This document shows positions 46,901-59,000 of a stretch of 64,000 bases of DNA, in pieces (the first letter of the stretch is position 1; every line of letters begins with the position of its first letter). Under the pieces are notes generated by a model, which ran no database searches, was not told the origin of the DNA, and was given only the letters and a program-made list of their open reading frames with translations. Made by a program: the position numbers and the translations under genes. The stretch lies in NCBI GenBank assembly GCA_045837725.1, contig JBEWZL010000209.1, positions 310,001-374,000 of the forward strand. Direction: 5' to 3'. This DNA is from Vermamoeba vermiformis (taxonomy: Eukaryota > Tubulinea > Echinamoebida).

Positions 46901-48349
46901 ATTGAATCCTCGACAAATGTACAATACTAATGATCATATAGTGAGCTCATACGGCGGAACAGCTCTCGAAAGCTTTGACCCTGTTACGTACAAAACTAAC
47001 AGACTTTGGTCCGTGAAGAAAATGTATAATGTAAGAGACATGAAAATCAAGGGATCGTCGATTTATATGGCCAGTAAGTACAATATGAACTCTAAAAAGA
47101 ATTCATCGAATATTGATTTTTCACGCGTTAGTGTACTACGGCAATATTTTCGTCTATGACTTGAACAACGGCACTGCCACAGATTTGTTAGTAGCAGCTT
47201 CTGCCATATCACTTGATCCGAATAGCGACACGATCTATATTGCTGGATCGTTTTCCATTAGCGCCGTAAGTAGAAATTTCTTGTTGCGTAGAGAATTCTT
47301 CGTTGACACGTGTCATTTTTGTAGGCCAATGTTAATAACGTTAATGCGACACAAACTACGTTATTGAGCACTTTTACGATCACAAACATCGCTTTCGACT
47401 TTTCTAGCAGATCCACGTACTTCACTCTGCGAAGAAGTAAGTGAACTTTAGCATTAGGGTTAGGGTTTGAGATTAACTTTTTTTCTAGGCACAATTCGCA
47501 ATATTCCTCCGTACTACTATCGATCAGATTTGGACGGCAAGAACAAAAAGAAAATGCAAGTTCAAGGCGGTTTATATGTCCCTCACGAATTGCAGCAATT
47601 GAAGCTGGCCAATGGTATGTCAAACAGCAATGGACATTGCAGGAAACTTTTTCTGACATTATTAACAGGCAAATTCTATGTTGCTGATGGCAATCTCGAC
47701 ACTTTTAACCTCGACGGCAGTGGCTACACGCGAATCATGCAGACTACGAATGTACGGGGCAGAGTCAAGTACGATGATGCGTCACAACGAGTCTATTGGC
47801 AAGAAAACTATGGTCAACGGTAAGAAATGATGTCAACGGACCGAAATTGCAACACATTAATATTTTGTTTTTTTCAAAGGTTTTACAGTTGTGCAGTTTA
47901 CTCCAACAAGTACGCAGATTGCCGTGGCTACACCATGTTTGCTGAGTGGCAGTACTCTTCTATAATTCAATTGCCAAGCTTCGTTATTGGTAACAATGGC
48001 ATGGTTTATTTCACGGCACAATATAATAGAGCAATCTACCAAATGGATTTGAACATCGTGAGTTGACACATCAAAGTGAAATTTCACGGAAACTAATTTT
48101 TCTTTTAAGGGCCAACCTTCACTTAAAGTACTCGTTACAGACCCGCGATTAAGTAACGTGTATGCCATTGCTACGGACAAAGCCAGATCAGCATTATTTG
48201 TGACGACCATTCCATCAGCAACTCCCTCAGTGTTGCGCGTGGGATTTGACGGAACAATTACGACCTTATATGCGAATATTGCCTCGCCATATGGTCTGTT
48301 AATAACTGATTTAAGTCAATGTTCGAACAGAATTTCCAGGCTTTTCTGA
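43940..48349 (+). CDS. Large secreted YWTD-like beta-propeller protein
   Basis: About 18 exons and roughly 1200 residues if one gene. The signal peptide is FAILFLVALCSLLIQVAS. Blades typical of LDL-receptor YWTD or NHL propellers recur: NIIYWTDNKGVIGAW, NNHLYFTFNQSIYRLD, VNNKFYFSNNSIIMQSNLDG, TGYLYYNDVCNKKI, TNLLFYA, DASQRVYWQE and GMVYFTAQYNRAIYQMD. At least two propellers are likely. There is no membrane span, EGF module or cytoplasmic tail, so it should be a soluble secreted binding protein. The weakest join is the intron at about 46507-46556; if it fails the locus is two tandem genes. An intron near 47453 holds two TTAGGG units and another a TGACACGTGTCA palindrome. Confidence 0.75.
47304..47315. 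promoter_or_regulatory. TGACACGTGTCA palindrome next to splice acceptor
   Basis: A perfect 12-bp palindrome within an intron of the propeller gene, about 10 bases upstream of the TGTAG acceptor. It is one of several copies in the window. Confidence 0.4.
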
Positions 48350-48509
48350 GCAGAATACAAGACCTTGCACCCCTCCAAGTTTAAATTTTGTCTTAAAATT
48401 GTATCTCTTTAATTAAATGACAGTGGTTCAACTTTATTATACTAGTTTAGGCGTGTACAACCAGGAAATGTAGTCCAGTACTCCAACTAGAGAGTTCAAA
48501 CGCACTTCA

Positions 48510-48650
48510 TTAAGCGTCTAGAGCCTTGCAAGGGTACAAAACCTCTTGAGTAGTGGTAGTGGAGCCGTCCGGGCAGATTTGAGGAGTGCCTGGAGATAAT
48601 TTGTTGATCAACGCATCGTGGTCGGCTTGCAAACTTTGAGACGAACCCAT
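48510..48650 (-). CDS. 46-residue protein with N-myristoylation-type start
   Basis: Intronless ORF from ATG 48650 to stop 48510-48512. It starts MGSSQSLQADHDALINKL: Gly2 and Ser6 fit the N-myristoylation pattern MGxxxS. The C-terminal half has two Cys (QICPDG and YPCKALDA) and a Thr run. Codons are biased (GCC, AAC-type), as in the well-expressed genes here. A CCAAT-type GATTGGTCG lies about 115 bases upstream. It probably acts at a membrane. No family was recognised. Confidence 0.55.
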   Translation of the reverse strand: MGSSQSLQADHDALINKLSPGTPQICPDGSTTTTQEVLYPCKALDA

Positions 48651-48891
48651 TGCTGTGTTGTGTTGTTGTTGCTGATGTTTGGTGCTAATGTAAAATATTC
48701 GTACCCAAACCAAGCTATTTATGTGCGGCGCGGGAGCGGAGCTTCAGCTTCTTGCGCGCTGATTGGTCGAACTCACCGCAGTTCTGATTAGCTGAACATT
48801 CCTTTGGAGATTCCACCGAAGGAAGATGGTATATTTCATTTTCATAATACATAATGCAACGAGTTCAGCGTGTGAACACTCATAAGAGTTC

Positions 48892-49053
48892 TTATAATGC
48901 CTTTGGTTGACAAGGTGTTCCCTGACAAGACTCAACAAGATCAACATCTTCGGCTTCTGTCTTGTAATGAATTGGGTGAGCGGAAATTGTCAGCACGCTG
49001 TTACGGCAACAAAGCACATTACCATGACATACGTACCCCTTCATAAGAGTCAT
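48892..49053 (-). CDS. Possible 53-residue Cys-rich small protein
   Basis: Short ORF from ATG 49053 to TAA 48892-48894. It reads MTLMKGYVCHGNVLCC, then HPIHYKTEAEDVDL and CQGTPCQPKAL. Amino-acid usage looks coding and six Cys are present. The ending GTPCQPKAL faintly recalls the GTPQICPDG...CKAL pattern of the 46-residue protein just downstream, so the two may be related. There is no signal peptide. Confidence is limited by size. Confidence 0.35.
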   Translation of the reverse strand: MTLMKGYVCHGNVLCCRNSVLTISAHPIHYKTEAEDVDLVESCQGTPCQPKAL

Positions 49054-49315
49054 TCCAATAGTAAGTAGAGCAGGTTTCTTTTTATTTTCGTAGAATCTCG
49101 TATCTTTACGAATTTGCTTTTTTCATTATTCTATTTTTGGATTAAATCCTTTTCGAGCTGTTTCAAAATATCATCGGTTTTGCAAAAAGAAAGACAAATG
49201 ACATTATTGGGCATGTGCTCCTGGCTGTGAACCTCAAGTTAAATCGATACCGGCCACCGCAAGTAAAATTTAATGTTTTTACTCATAACTGGAGTTTCTA
49301 AAATACTAATTTTAT

Positions 49316-52300
49316 TCACCACAAATTGAATCTAGACCGAATGGCAATAGGAATGGCCTTCAATTGCTCTTCGGTGTAATTTGCATTATTCTTCGACGCT
49401 TCAATTCCCGCGAGTTGTTCTAGGGACAAGTACGGTTTGAGCGATGACAAGTCAAGTGTGAAAATATCACTCGAGAACCACATTTGGCTAGCAATAGCGC
49501 CTCCAAATATCGCCAAGGTTGTTCCATGCACCGCAAGACTGGCGTAATAGAACGGAAATTTGTTTTGTGAAATTTCATTGATAACTTTTTGCTTTGCTTC
49601 TTCGTACTGAGCTGGTTCGTGTTTGCGGCATAAATCGATTGTTTGGCCATGGAGCTGTTCATAGTGGCGATCTTCAGGCATTGAATAACCTTTGAAATCA
49701 AATTCAATGTCGTGAAAACTGCTCACGCCAGAGTCTATTAAAAAAATATCTTTAGTCTTTGCCATAATTTACGGTTCAATAACATACCCAAATCCAAAAT
49801 TAGCAATTTGACCTTCGGCTCATCGTTGCTGCTGTCTCGAACAAGAGCTAAAATGAATCGATCGCCAAAGCTAACGATAAACGACAAAAAATCCATGGTG
49901 GCTGGAAGTGTAGTTGATTTTAACCAGCGTCTTTTTTCTAATAAATAACAAATCAAATTAGTTTCATGCCTCGCAAATTTGATCGAACTAAAATCATACC
50001 GAGATTCATCGTAAAGATCGTTCGTTGATTTTTCACCCAAAAAGAATTCCTGGCAAATATACTAACATCATACAGTACTATTAGTAGCGAAAAGTAAGAG
50101 AACGCTTCAAGTAACGTACATTGCGTGTTGATAAGTCAAAGTATTAAAATCCATGTCGCCCTGGTCCACATGGAACGAGTCAAATCGACTTTTGGCCTTA
50201 TCATAAACTCCCAACGAATCTGTTAGAGGGTACAACAACCTGACAACAAATATTGCATTAATTCGCGAACTTGCCTTTTTTGGATAAATCGGACATTCGA
50301 CTTACCGATCGCCAAAATCAAACATCGGGTACTTCAATACTCGCTCTTGGACCGTTGCTGTCCTTGGTGTATGTGACCATGGATTCGATTCTTCTGACAA
50401 AAAACTCGACGTTACGACATGCCCTTATATGGTAATAAGACTTACTTTTGGGGTCCCAAATCGCGTAAGTTTCGCCTTTCGTAGTGTTGAACCAGATCTG
50501 CACCAAAAATATTATTACTATTATACTATTATGATTTCCTTATTAGTAAATATGGTACCGTAACATACTTTTCCACCGACTGGTGCGCAACTTCTTTGGT
50601 CCCATCTGTCGAGTGTAAAAGAGTTTATCCATATTTTTTCCCACGCCAAGGGTGTATCGCCTAATTAGGTAAGTGAGTTTATCGATCGAAAGTTTCATCC
50701 TGAAAGGATTGAATGAGACTTACTTAATTTAGTTCGCCAACATGTGTTCACATATTCGACTTGGAGTGCCAAAGTTACATAGCCGTACTCGTCCCACCAG
50801 TTCAAGAAGGCCGCCATTCCGCCCCAAATATAGAAATATTCTCCGATGAAGAAACACTGCGCATACCCTCTGTCATTTCAATATATGAGTAGCTGTATGT
50901 ACTACAGCTTTAATTTTGGATAAAAATTTACCTTGGGAACGGCAAGCTTTGTACTGGCTTGCTTGTGGGGAGATATTTGCATGTGAAGGAGAATGACGGC
51001 AACGACGCACTGGTGTCGAACAGCTCTTTGGCTGATAACGAGGCGACATCTACATAAAAAAAAGTCAATATTAAGCACCGGCCAATGATACTAAAGAACC
51101 GAAAATTGCCGCTACATAAAGAACGTGTAACACAATTGATATACTTGACACGTGTTAATGATCAAATTGAAGGTGAAAAATATTTTTACCTTTTGGCAGT
51201 TGACCAGCGGAATTTCTTTTTGTACGATCAGCACCGCGCTCCAATAAATGTGTCACAATTTCAACGTCTCCGCGTTCAGCCGCCAAATGAAGCGGTGTTG
51301 TTTCGCTGTCCGGATGTCCGCTGATATTTGCACCTATAAATAGCTTCTTATTAGACTTTGCATCAATTTCTCCGTTACGAACCTCTTTCCAAGAGAGCTC
51401 TAACAATTTGAATTGTTCCTTTTTGGGCTGCCAAATGTAGCGCGGTCAATCCATCTGCGTCCATCGAATCAATTTTCACGCCGTTCTGTATTCAATGAGT
51501 TATTACCAAATAAGGAAATATAGAATTTCACAATCACCGTACATCCAATAACGCATCGAAAATTTGGTTCATTTCAAGTACGTCCGTAGATTTGTTGTGA
51601 CTGTTGATCCACAAATGCAAATAACTTCCTTTTTTGGAAGTCGTTCGAGCGGCATCAGCGCCGTATTTAATATACTCAACGACGATCTAATCAATAAAAT
51701 ATGAGTACTTTAAACTTTTGAAGCGGATCTGGGTTGGTTACCTGTGGCTTCAACGAAGTAATCGCGTAATCTAAAATTGTCTCGCCAACAGAGTTCTGCA
51801 CGTTAATGTTGATTTTTGGGTGACCCAATACGCTTTCAGGAATATTTTCGTAGGTCCAATGAAGCACGTGACCTCCACCAGCCCTGCTTTGAATGTTGAT
51901 GTCCAGATCTGGATGCAGGGTCCAAATTGTCACTAGTTTCCTATTCCAGCCCCTATTCCAGTTCCTATTCGAGGTAGCGTACCATAGAGTCGGATAACCT
52001 CTAATAAATTTTAAAAATAATAAATTAATTTTCAAAAGCAAAATGTATGTGAAACGTACTGACTATCTCGTGAGTTTGGATCGAACCCGTTGCTCCACAA
52101 AAAATCTCGTAATTTTTCTATGGGCCCTTCTTTTTGATACGCCTTTGCAATATGAACTGCAATTGATTCGCTTTCGTTAACGCTCACATTCATTTCAGCT
52201 CCGAGCTTCAAACATTGCCTCAAAATATCAATCGTCTCATCTACCGTGCCCACATTGCACGCCTGTACGAATTATATGAGATAATTAATTTAATATTAAG

Positions 52301-53532
52301 ATGCTGTACTACTAACAGATTGGGCACACTGTTGTATGTAAGTTTTTGCATCCGGTGGACCGATTATTTTCAAACCCCACATCATGCAACGGAAATAAGG
52401 TAACCTGTTCGCATCGACCTTCCTATAACAAGCAATGTTAGGCCATATTCAAGTTACAGACTCTAATCGAATTGAGCGGATCCGATCTGGTAAGAGAGTA
52501 CAGAAGAAAATACTCTTTTGAAAGCTCCAATTACAAATACTTACTGTATGGTAGATATGAGAGATCTCCAATACCCGTAGCCGTGATCACCACCATCGGA
52601 ATAATACGAAGGATGAGCGTTATAACAAATTGCGAAGTACGGCGAAGCGCAATAAGCCAATTCCATCAGAAATTCTTCCGTTATGTGCGCAAGCTTTGCA
52701 AAAGATCTGCCGTTCATATAAAACGATCCACAGTCGTATATCAACCGATAATTTTTCACGTTGACGGATCCGTTCTCGTTAATGCTCGTAGCTTCTGTGA
52801 TTATAAATCCATCTCGGTCCATTCGTAGCAGCCATTGGCCTTCTTGCTCGAGAAGTTTTTGCGATTCTTCTTCGGACATAAAGCCATAGAATGCACGTCT
52901 AAGCGAAAAGTTCAGTTGATATCGTTGCTGGTATTATCTCGATCGAGATAAAATTTGGCTTTTCCTAAAAAGGAAATTAATTGACTTACATTACAGAGTC
53001 TTTGTCTTGCAACAATTCATATAAGAGTGTATTAAACAGTGCTCTATTGTCTATATGAAACACATCGAAAGCTCTCCTTGCGCTTTGTTTCGTAACGACG
53101 GATCTGTCTTTGTCGTCAACGCAGAATGTGGTAAACACCGCTGCGTAAAATGTATTCAGTGGTGTACATCGATGTCTTGAATCGAACTCTGGATCAATAT
53201 TGTGTACGTATCGGTCCAAGGAATATTGTGGGTAGTAAACCAGTTGAGAACCGAATTTTTCTATCGGGATCTGCTCTGTGGTCGCGAACCACTCATCAAG
53301 AATTCCATACCAACCTGTATTTAATTAATTTTAAGCTTTTAAAGTAGATCTCACGCATAAGAGCGATAATTTAATTTTTAATTATGGCGAAAAATAAGGA
53401 AAGCTTCAATTTAACGTGAAAAATTAATAAAAAATACTATAATTGTATTTAATTAATTTTGAATGCAAAATAACTACCATAGCAATCTCGTGGTTGGATG
53501 AATTGCACTCGCTTTGATTTCCGGTCTGCCAT
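49316..53532 (-). CDS. SH2 - ankyrin - kelch-like propeller protein
   Basis: About 16 exons. ATG 53532 (MADRKSKRVQFIQPRD) joins in phase to WYGILDEWF. An EF-hand-like segment (FCVDDKDRSVVTKQSARRAF) precedes an SH2 domain at 52540-52900: GFMSEEESQKLLEQ, then WLLRMDRDG (the FLVR-type strand with its phosphate-binding Arg), VKNYRLIY and FYMNGRSFAKLAHITEEFL. Ankyrin repeats follow (LGAEMNVSVNESESIAVHIA, DADGLTALHLAAQKG, TTPLHLAAERGD, LLERGADRTKRN). The C-terminal half is a kelch-like propeller (FFIGEYFYIWGGMAAF, TYAIWDPK, PMFDFGDRLLYPL, AIFGGAIASQMW). SH2 domains bind phosphotyrosine; ankyrin and propeller parts would bind partners. The layout of EF-hand-like linker plus SH2 recalls Cbl and STAT. 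No catalytic domain is present. Confidence 0.72.
52964..52973. promoter_or_regulatory. CArG-like box (intron)
   Basis: CCTAAAAAGG within TTTCCTAAAAAGGAAA, in the intron just before the SH2-coding exon of the minus-strand gene. The extended sequence is identical to the box upstream of the beta-helix gene at 24404-24419. Confidence 0.35.
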
Positions 53533-53848
53533 GAAACAAACCAAAACCAAAAGGATATTAGAATTAGCGCCTAGTGTGGTATATTCAGAAACCACTTAAA
53601 CTTTGAAGACTAAAAAATGGACGGTTGGCCACTTTTTGAGATTTTCGCGTGAATTGAAATTTAATTTAATTTTGGCTGCTACGCGTCTCCGATAAGGTAG
53701 TGATTGTGAGCCAATGACGATGTTGAATAACTAACATCGTTTAATGGTAAGATAACGAAGAAAGTCCAGCGAGCTGATCAACCTTTGAGAAACTTGCGTT
53801 TACAGTACATTCGACAGTAAAGATCATAATCTTAAACTAAAAGAGCAT

Positions 53849-55676
53849 TTAATCAGAGCCCGAATTAGGAATCGGCCGTAATTTGACGTATCTTAGAATG
53901 CGCAAGAAGTTATCTACGAAAAATAAATTTGCATCGTTCTCATATTGCACTATCAGCTCCGGCTTCCATCCGTCTCCGTAAGCAGTTGCCACGTCAAAAC
54001 TAAGCTCTTTGAACATTACCACAATATGTTGCAACACCGCTTTTGGATCTGTCGGCGATCCACCTGTGGATTCAGTTAGTAACCTTGTACTTACAAAACG
54101 CTGATTGAAATAGCTTACGCAAGTTAGGAAAGTCCTCTGCAATAGTTTCAGAGGTCATAATTCGATTGTATGCCTCTTTGTTTGTGTCGACCAATTGCAC
54201 GACAAAGGCACATCTGTTAGAGCGGTAATACTTCGCTGCTTCGGGAATCAATTCTTTCATGAACCCAACGTTTTCGTGAATATAATTAGGATGGTACTTA
54301 TAGTTCTCTAGCCTCTTATCAAAATGACGCATATTGACCTGCAGATCCGCTCGGTTAACTCGACCTTTCGGTTTTTAGCAATTATATTTTCGGTTACTTA
54401 CGACTAGAACTAACGTTGTGATGCCATCTAGCATATACTTCTGTTGAATTATCGAGTAATTGAGAACTCTTAACTCTTCTGGAGGTATTACAATGTGGCT
54501 GTGCACGCAACATGGTCAGTCAACAAAATTCAAAGTATGAGCGATAGAAAGAAAATAAATAGCAGATTTGTCGAATTTGTATGATTGGCTTTGGCTTACC
54601 AGTACTTAAAATGATCATCCTCGTGAGAGTACATGATTTGCTCGACCGGCCTCAAATAATGTGCCGCGAACGATTGCTTGATGTTATTGCAATAGGTCTT
54701 AATATTGTACATAGCACTCATTCTACTCCATACTAAGGGCTCGTTACACACTTATAATGAATGGTCAGTATGTCACTCAACAAGCCGGGTGTTATTTTTT
54801 GACGAATTATACGTACCTTCGTGTAAGATCTTATTACACTTAGACAAGTTAATGATATCGATTGGATGTGTTAAATATGATACGATGCACCATATCAAAT
54901 CAGTTGGCATTTCTGAAAACATGGCGAAGCTGTCTGAAGCTGGATCCGAACAGATTAAAATCAAATGTAGCATGAAATTATTGCGGTTAATAATACCTTT
55001 ACAGAATATCGGCGTTCTGTTTTGCTTTTTTAGCCTTTTCAAGGCCACAGAAGATAAGTAGTATTCGCCGAAAAGATTGAGCGTTGCAGGTATGAAGTTG
55101 GCGATGTATTCTTCTTTCGTCGTCCATATAGAATTCATTAATTTGTATTGTTCTTCGGTTTTTTCTGTTTTCAAGGCTTCTATCGCTGAGAGCATCTTCG
55201 CGTCATCGTGCAAAAACGGATCGAGTTGTTGCAACCATTCACAAATCGATTGCTGAATAAATTCGTTAGATTAATTGCGTACATATAGTCATATCATACA
55301 TTAAAGAACTGATGAGCGTTTGCTTGGAGAAACAACAATGATTTTGTTTTGAAAATTGGCCAAAGTAGTTCCATTTCGTCTTCTGTAATTTTTCCCGAAC
55401 CCTGATAGCTTCTAATATGCTTAATAGTATTATGCACAAGGTCCCCCTCGAGATCTGGGCAAATCTAAATTATCAGCTATTTATTTTAATTTTTTAATTG
55501 AATAATTACCGAAAAAAACCGACCGAATACACCTTGATTCGTCATCAACTTTCGGTTTATCTATTTTTTTCTGCGAGGACTTCAATTTCTGTTTACTCTT
55601 CTTCTCTGAAGAGACAGACAAGGTCAGGATGGATTAGGATCGGGACACAGCTGTCATCATTACCTTTCTTCTCCAT
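53849..55676 (-). CDS. F-box protein with novel N-terminal region
   Basis: A multi-exon gene. The F-box is MPTDLIWCIVSYLTHPIDII, then LSKCNKILHE spliced to VCNEPLVWSRM, a canonical pattern. Downstream exons encode a conserved-looking domain of about 210 residues ending at a stop at 53849. Upstream exons extend in frame to ATG 55676: MEKKEKKSKQKLKSSQKK (basic), IDKPKVDDESR, FFDLEGDLVHNTIKHIRSY and a helical domain ending in LSSVALKRLKKQNRTP. A 57-base intron (GTATTA...GGATCCAG) joins this to the F-box in phase. If that join is wrong, the upstream part is a separate gene and the F-box protein starts at MFSEMPTDL (about 54921). The role would be substrate receptor of an SCF ubiquitin ligase. Confidence 0.65.
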
Positions 55677-56042
55677 TCTCTTTTTCTTTTGAAATCTTAA
55701 CTCCGACTATCGAACAATCAGTATGCCGGCATAGCGTCAGTTATGGACCGGTCTGATATTTATGTTCGTTTCGCCTAACAAAATTGGACTTAACAACGAT
55801 TAAGTCACGAGTGTCTATGCAACACTTCTCAGTAAATCTTGCAGAGCAAGCTCTTATATACAATCAACAATAGTAATTCACAGTTTATTATATTACAAGC
55901 ACAGTTTCGAAAGAGTACAACAGCACCGAAGGCAAACGTTCTTTGTCGACAATTTGCGATCGGCTTTGAGTACTTTGTTATTGCTACAAAATATTAAGAA
56001 ACCCCAAAGGGGTATAATAAATATAAGAAAAGCACCTCCTAT
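55677..56042. other. Intergenic region
   Basis: This 366-bp spacer lies between two minus-strand genes: the promoter side of the F-box gene and the 3' end of the Zn2Cys6 gene. An open plus-strand stretch near 55954 is antisense to the 3' region and has no coding character. Confidence 0.4.
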
Positions 56043-59000
56043 CTACATTAAGGCCATTTTAGGACCCTCTTCTGAATCTGGACTCGATCCACCACTCATC
56101 CGACTGTTAGGTGGAGAAGTGAAATCGCTGTATGGATATTCACTGAACGGCGTGTGTACGTTGTTACCGTTCTCAACAAAATAAGGGAAAATATTGTCGG
56201 GTCGTCCTTTGAAGCCATTGGAGTGGCCTGTTGGGACCATCATGGGTGTGGTTGGTGTCGTAGGAGTATTAGGGGTGGGTGGAACGGGTGATCCAAAACT
56301 ATTAGGCATGCCTGTTATCATTAAGACATTAGTATTCTGCGGATCAAAGAGCGGATGCGCGTGATCCTATGTTGGTCGGAAAATTGCTTCTCAATGCTTA
56401 CCATCAAAATCGCCTATCGCGGCCATGTTCCTGAAGTTGGAAACTGGAGGAATAATCATATTCTGCGAAGGCATAATTGGCAAATTGTTCAAGTTCTTTG
56501 GATCTGACAGTGGCGGGGAACCACCGATGTCCATTAACGGTGGAGACAATGGGTTGTTCTTTAGTATGTTCGGGGAGTTATGGGATCCATTACTCCACGA
56601 GCCACTACCATTCTGAAGGTTCTTAGGGCTGTCACTTTCATTTGAGTTTTGCCTAGATCCACGCGTTAGTCGACAGAACTAAATCGAATCAAAGATGTAT
56701 ATAAACAATTCAGCACGAAGAAAAAAGCGAGTTGCTCTAGTCGATCGTGACGCACGAAGAGAAGAAATTTGGATTGAAAAATGAAGCCGTTACATTGCAA
56801 GAAAAATTCGGCGGGAAAAATGTTAGCCCGATCGATTTGAAAGTTGCGTTAATGTAGCGCATAATAAATTGAATCATATCCTAACGCGCGTCGGAAAAAT
56901 GCAAGGTGAATCACTTAAACATAAAAATCAACTTACATTGGATCGCTTGATGCTTCGGGTGAACCTCCACCAATGCCGTAGAGCGGTTTGTTTTTTAATA
57001 GGTTCAGTTGGATGTCGCGCTCTGAGCACAGTTTGCTGATTCGTTCGAGCACGTTCTTGACATGTTTCTGCCATGTAACGGCTGTCAGCAGTTCTACAGA
57101 TTAAATAGATTAGAGATGATGATTGACAAGGCTATTATTGCAAATCTAATAATAGTTGCGCAATGCGGGAAGGTTAAGTGAAACGGAGAAAAGAATGCCC
57201 CACAACGTGCAAAATTCAATTATCCATAAAAGGAAACGAATCGCAAAGTCGATTTTGCTGTGTAAGCAAACGGATGGCGATCGTACACGATTCCAATTCC
57301 CGATTGCTTCTCGGCACGCGACCGCACGAGTTTCTCGTTTCATCAAGAAACAGCAAAATCTACTTACCAATCTCTTTCTCGGCCGTGTCGAATTGCCCGG
57401 ACTCCAAATGGGTGACTACTAACGATTCTAGGGTATTAACTATTGATACAGGGAAGTACTTGAGTTCAGGGTTGTTGATCATGAGTTTTAGCGTTTGATC
57501 CGCCCACTCCAAGGCTGTGTATGTAGAACTCGGTTAATACTCGTAACATATTTTTAAAATATACGAAAACCGTGTCCATTAATTAATCTGGGTATACCAA
57601 ACGGTTATTCTTGTGGAATTCAAACGTACCTTGCTCTTTCATTTTAGCGCGCCAAAAAACTGCCGATCGGGTAGACCACAATAGCACACGATATACGTTA
57701 ATCTCGTAATCGTTCTCACTGTCGTGGAACATCGGCAGCACATGCTTCTCGGTGTGATCCAAGTATTGAAGCATCGACTTGAAATCTGGGTTAGATTCGT
57801 ACTTCATCCTGCTGAAGGTCTGCACGATGATAGTGAAGAACATTTTGTTCGGTGCCACTCGTTGGTGCATCAATCTGTAATAACATATTAGATTAGATGG
57901 CACTAACATCCACAAGCTTTGCATTGGCGATCCATCCCGCAAAAGAATGACGGTTGAATGAATTGAGCTTACCTCGAGAACAGCCTTAGCTTTTTCGTGT
58001 AGTCTAAATTGTTTAATGCTGTCTTAGCAAGCATGCACGAAACTCCGACGGGTGAAGTATCCTTGTACACAAAAAAAGTTAGATTTAACCCGGGATCGTA
58101 TCTTTTGCAAACTAGGCTTACGAGTGCTTTCAAGTTCTTGCAGATGTTATAGGCGAGAGTATTCAGCACGACGGCTTTATCTTTTTCCATTTGTAGGTGG
58201 AAATAGTACGAGAGCAAGGAGTATCCAGATGCAATCTGGTAATCCTTCGTCTCGAACATAAAGTCCTTTGCTATAACAGTAGCGCATTGAACGAACTCGT
58301 CGGCATGCTGTGCGTTTCGTAGTAATAACGAGCCTAAAATGCAAATAGTGTTTAGTAAGATTGCCTTACACGGAGTTTTCACTACAAATGGCCGGGCGCG
58401 ATTAATTTCATGAAAGAATACGATGTAATCTTGAATAATAGCGAACGTGCAGATCTTGCTAGGTTCATTGATTAAAAATATGAAGAATAGTATGATCACA
58501 AAGATCGCTAAAAATTACGTCATGGTGTGATTTATCGACGTGGATTTAGAGTTTATGGATACCGAAAGAAAAATTGATTACCTAGTGCTAAAATCGTATT
58601 TAAAGCCATATTATAGATCCTCTCTTTTCTTGATTGCTGCTCGAAGGGTACTGAGATAAGGGACAGTGCTAGTGAGCCGCTATTTGGTATTTTGAAAAAC
58701 GGGTGGATGAAGTGCAAGTACTTGACGTAAACACTGAGATACGCTGATAATGTTGAACATAATGCGAGGTGCTGCGTATAGGGATCGACAGTTAATTGAA
58801 GACCGTTGTTAGAACCCGGATTAGGTACTGCCGGCTTTTGGATGAACTGAGCTGGTGTTTCTGGAACTTCCATCGCGCCTGTCATATTATTGGGTGATTG
58901 CACGCTATTTTGTGGACTCGGTGTTGAGACTGGGGAGGTCTGGAACTTGGTTGGGTTCTTCCAAATCGCATTTGGTGAGTCGTTTTTCTCCATTTCGCTT

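Noticed and set aside
47453-47470. TTAGGGTTAGGG, telomere-like
   Set aside because: Only two units inside an ordinary intron. There is no longer array, gene gap or end-like structure around it, so chance is adequate.
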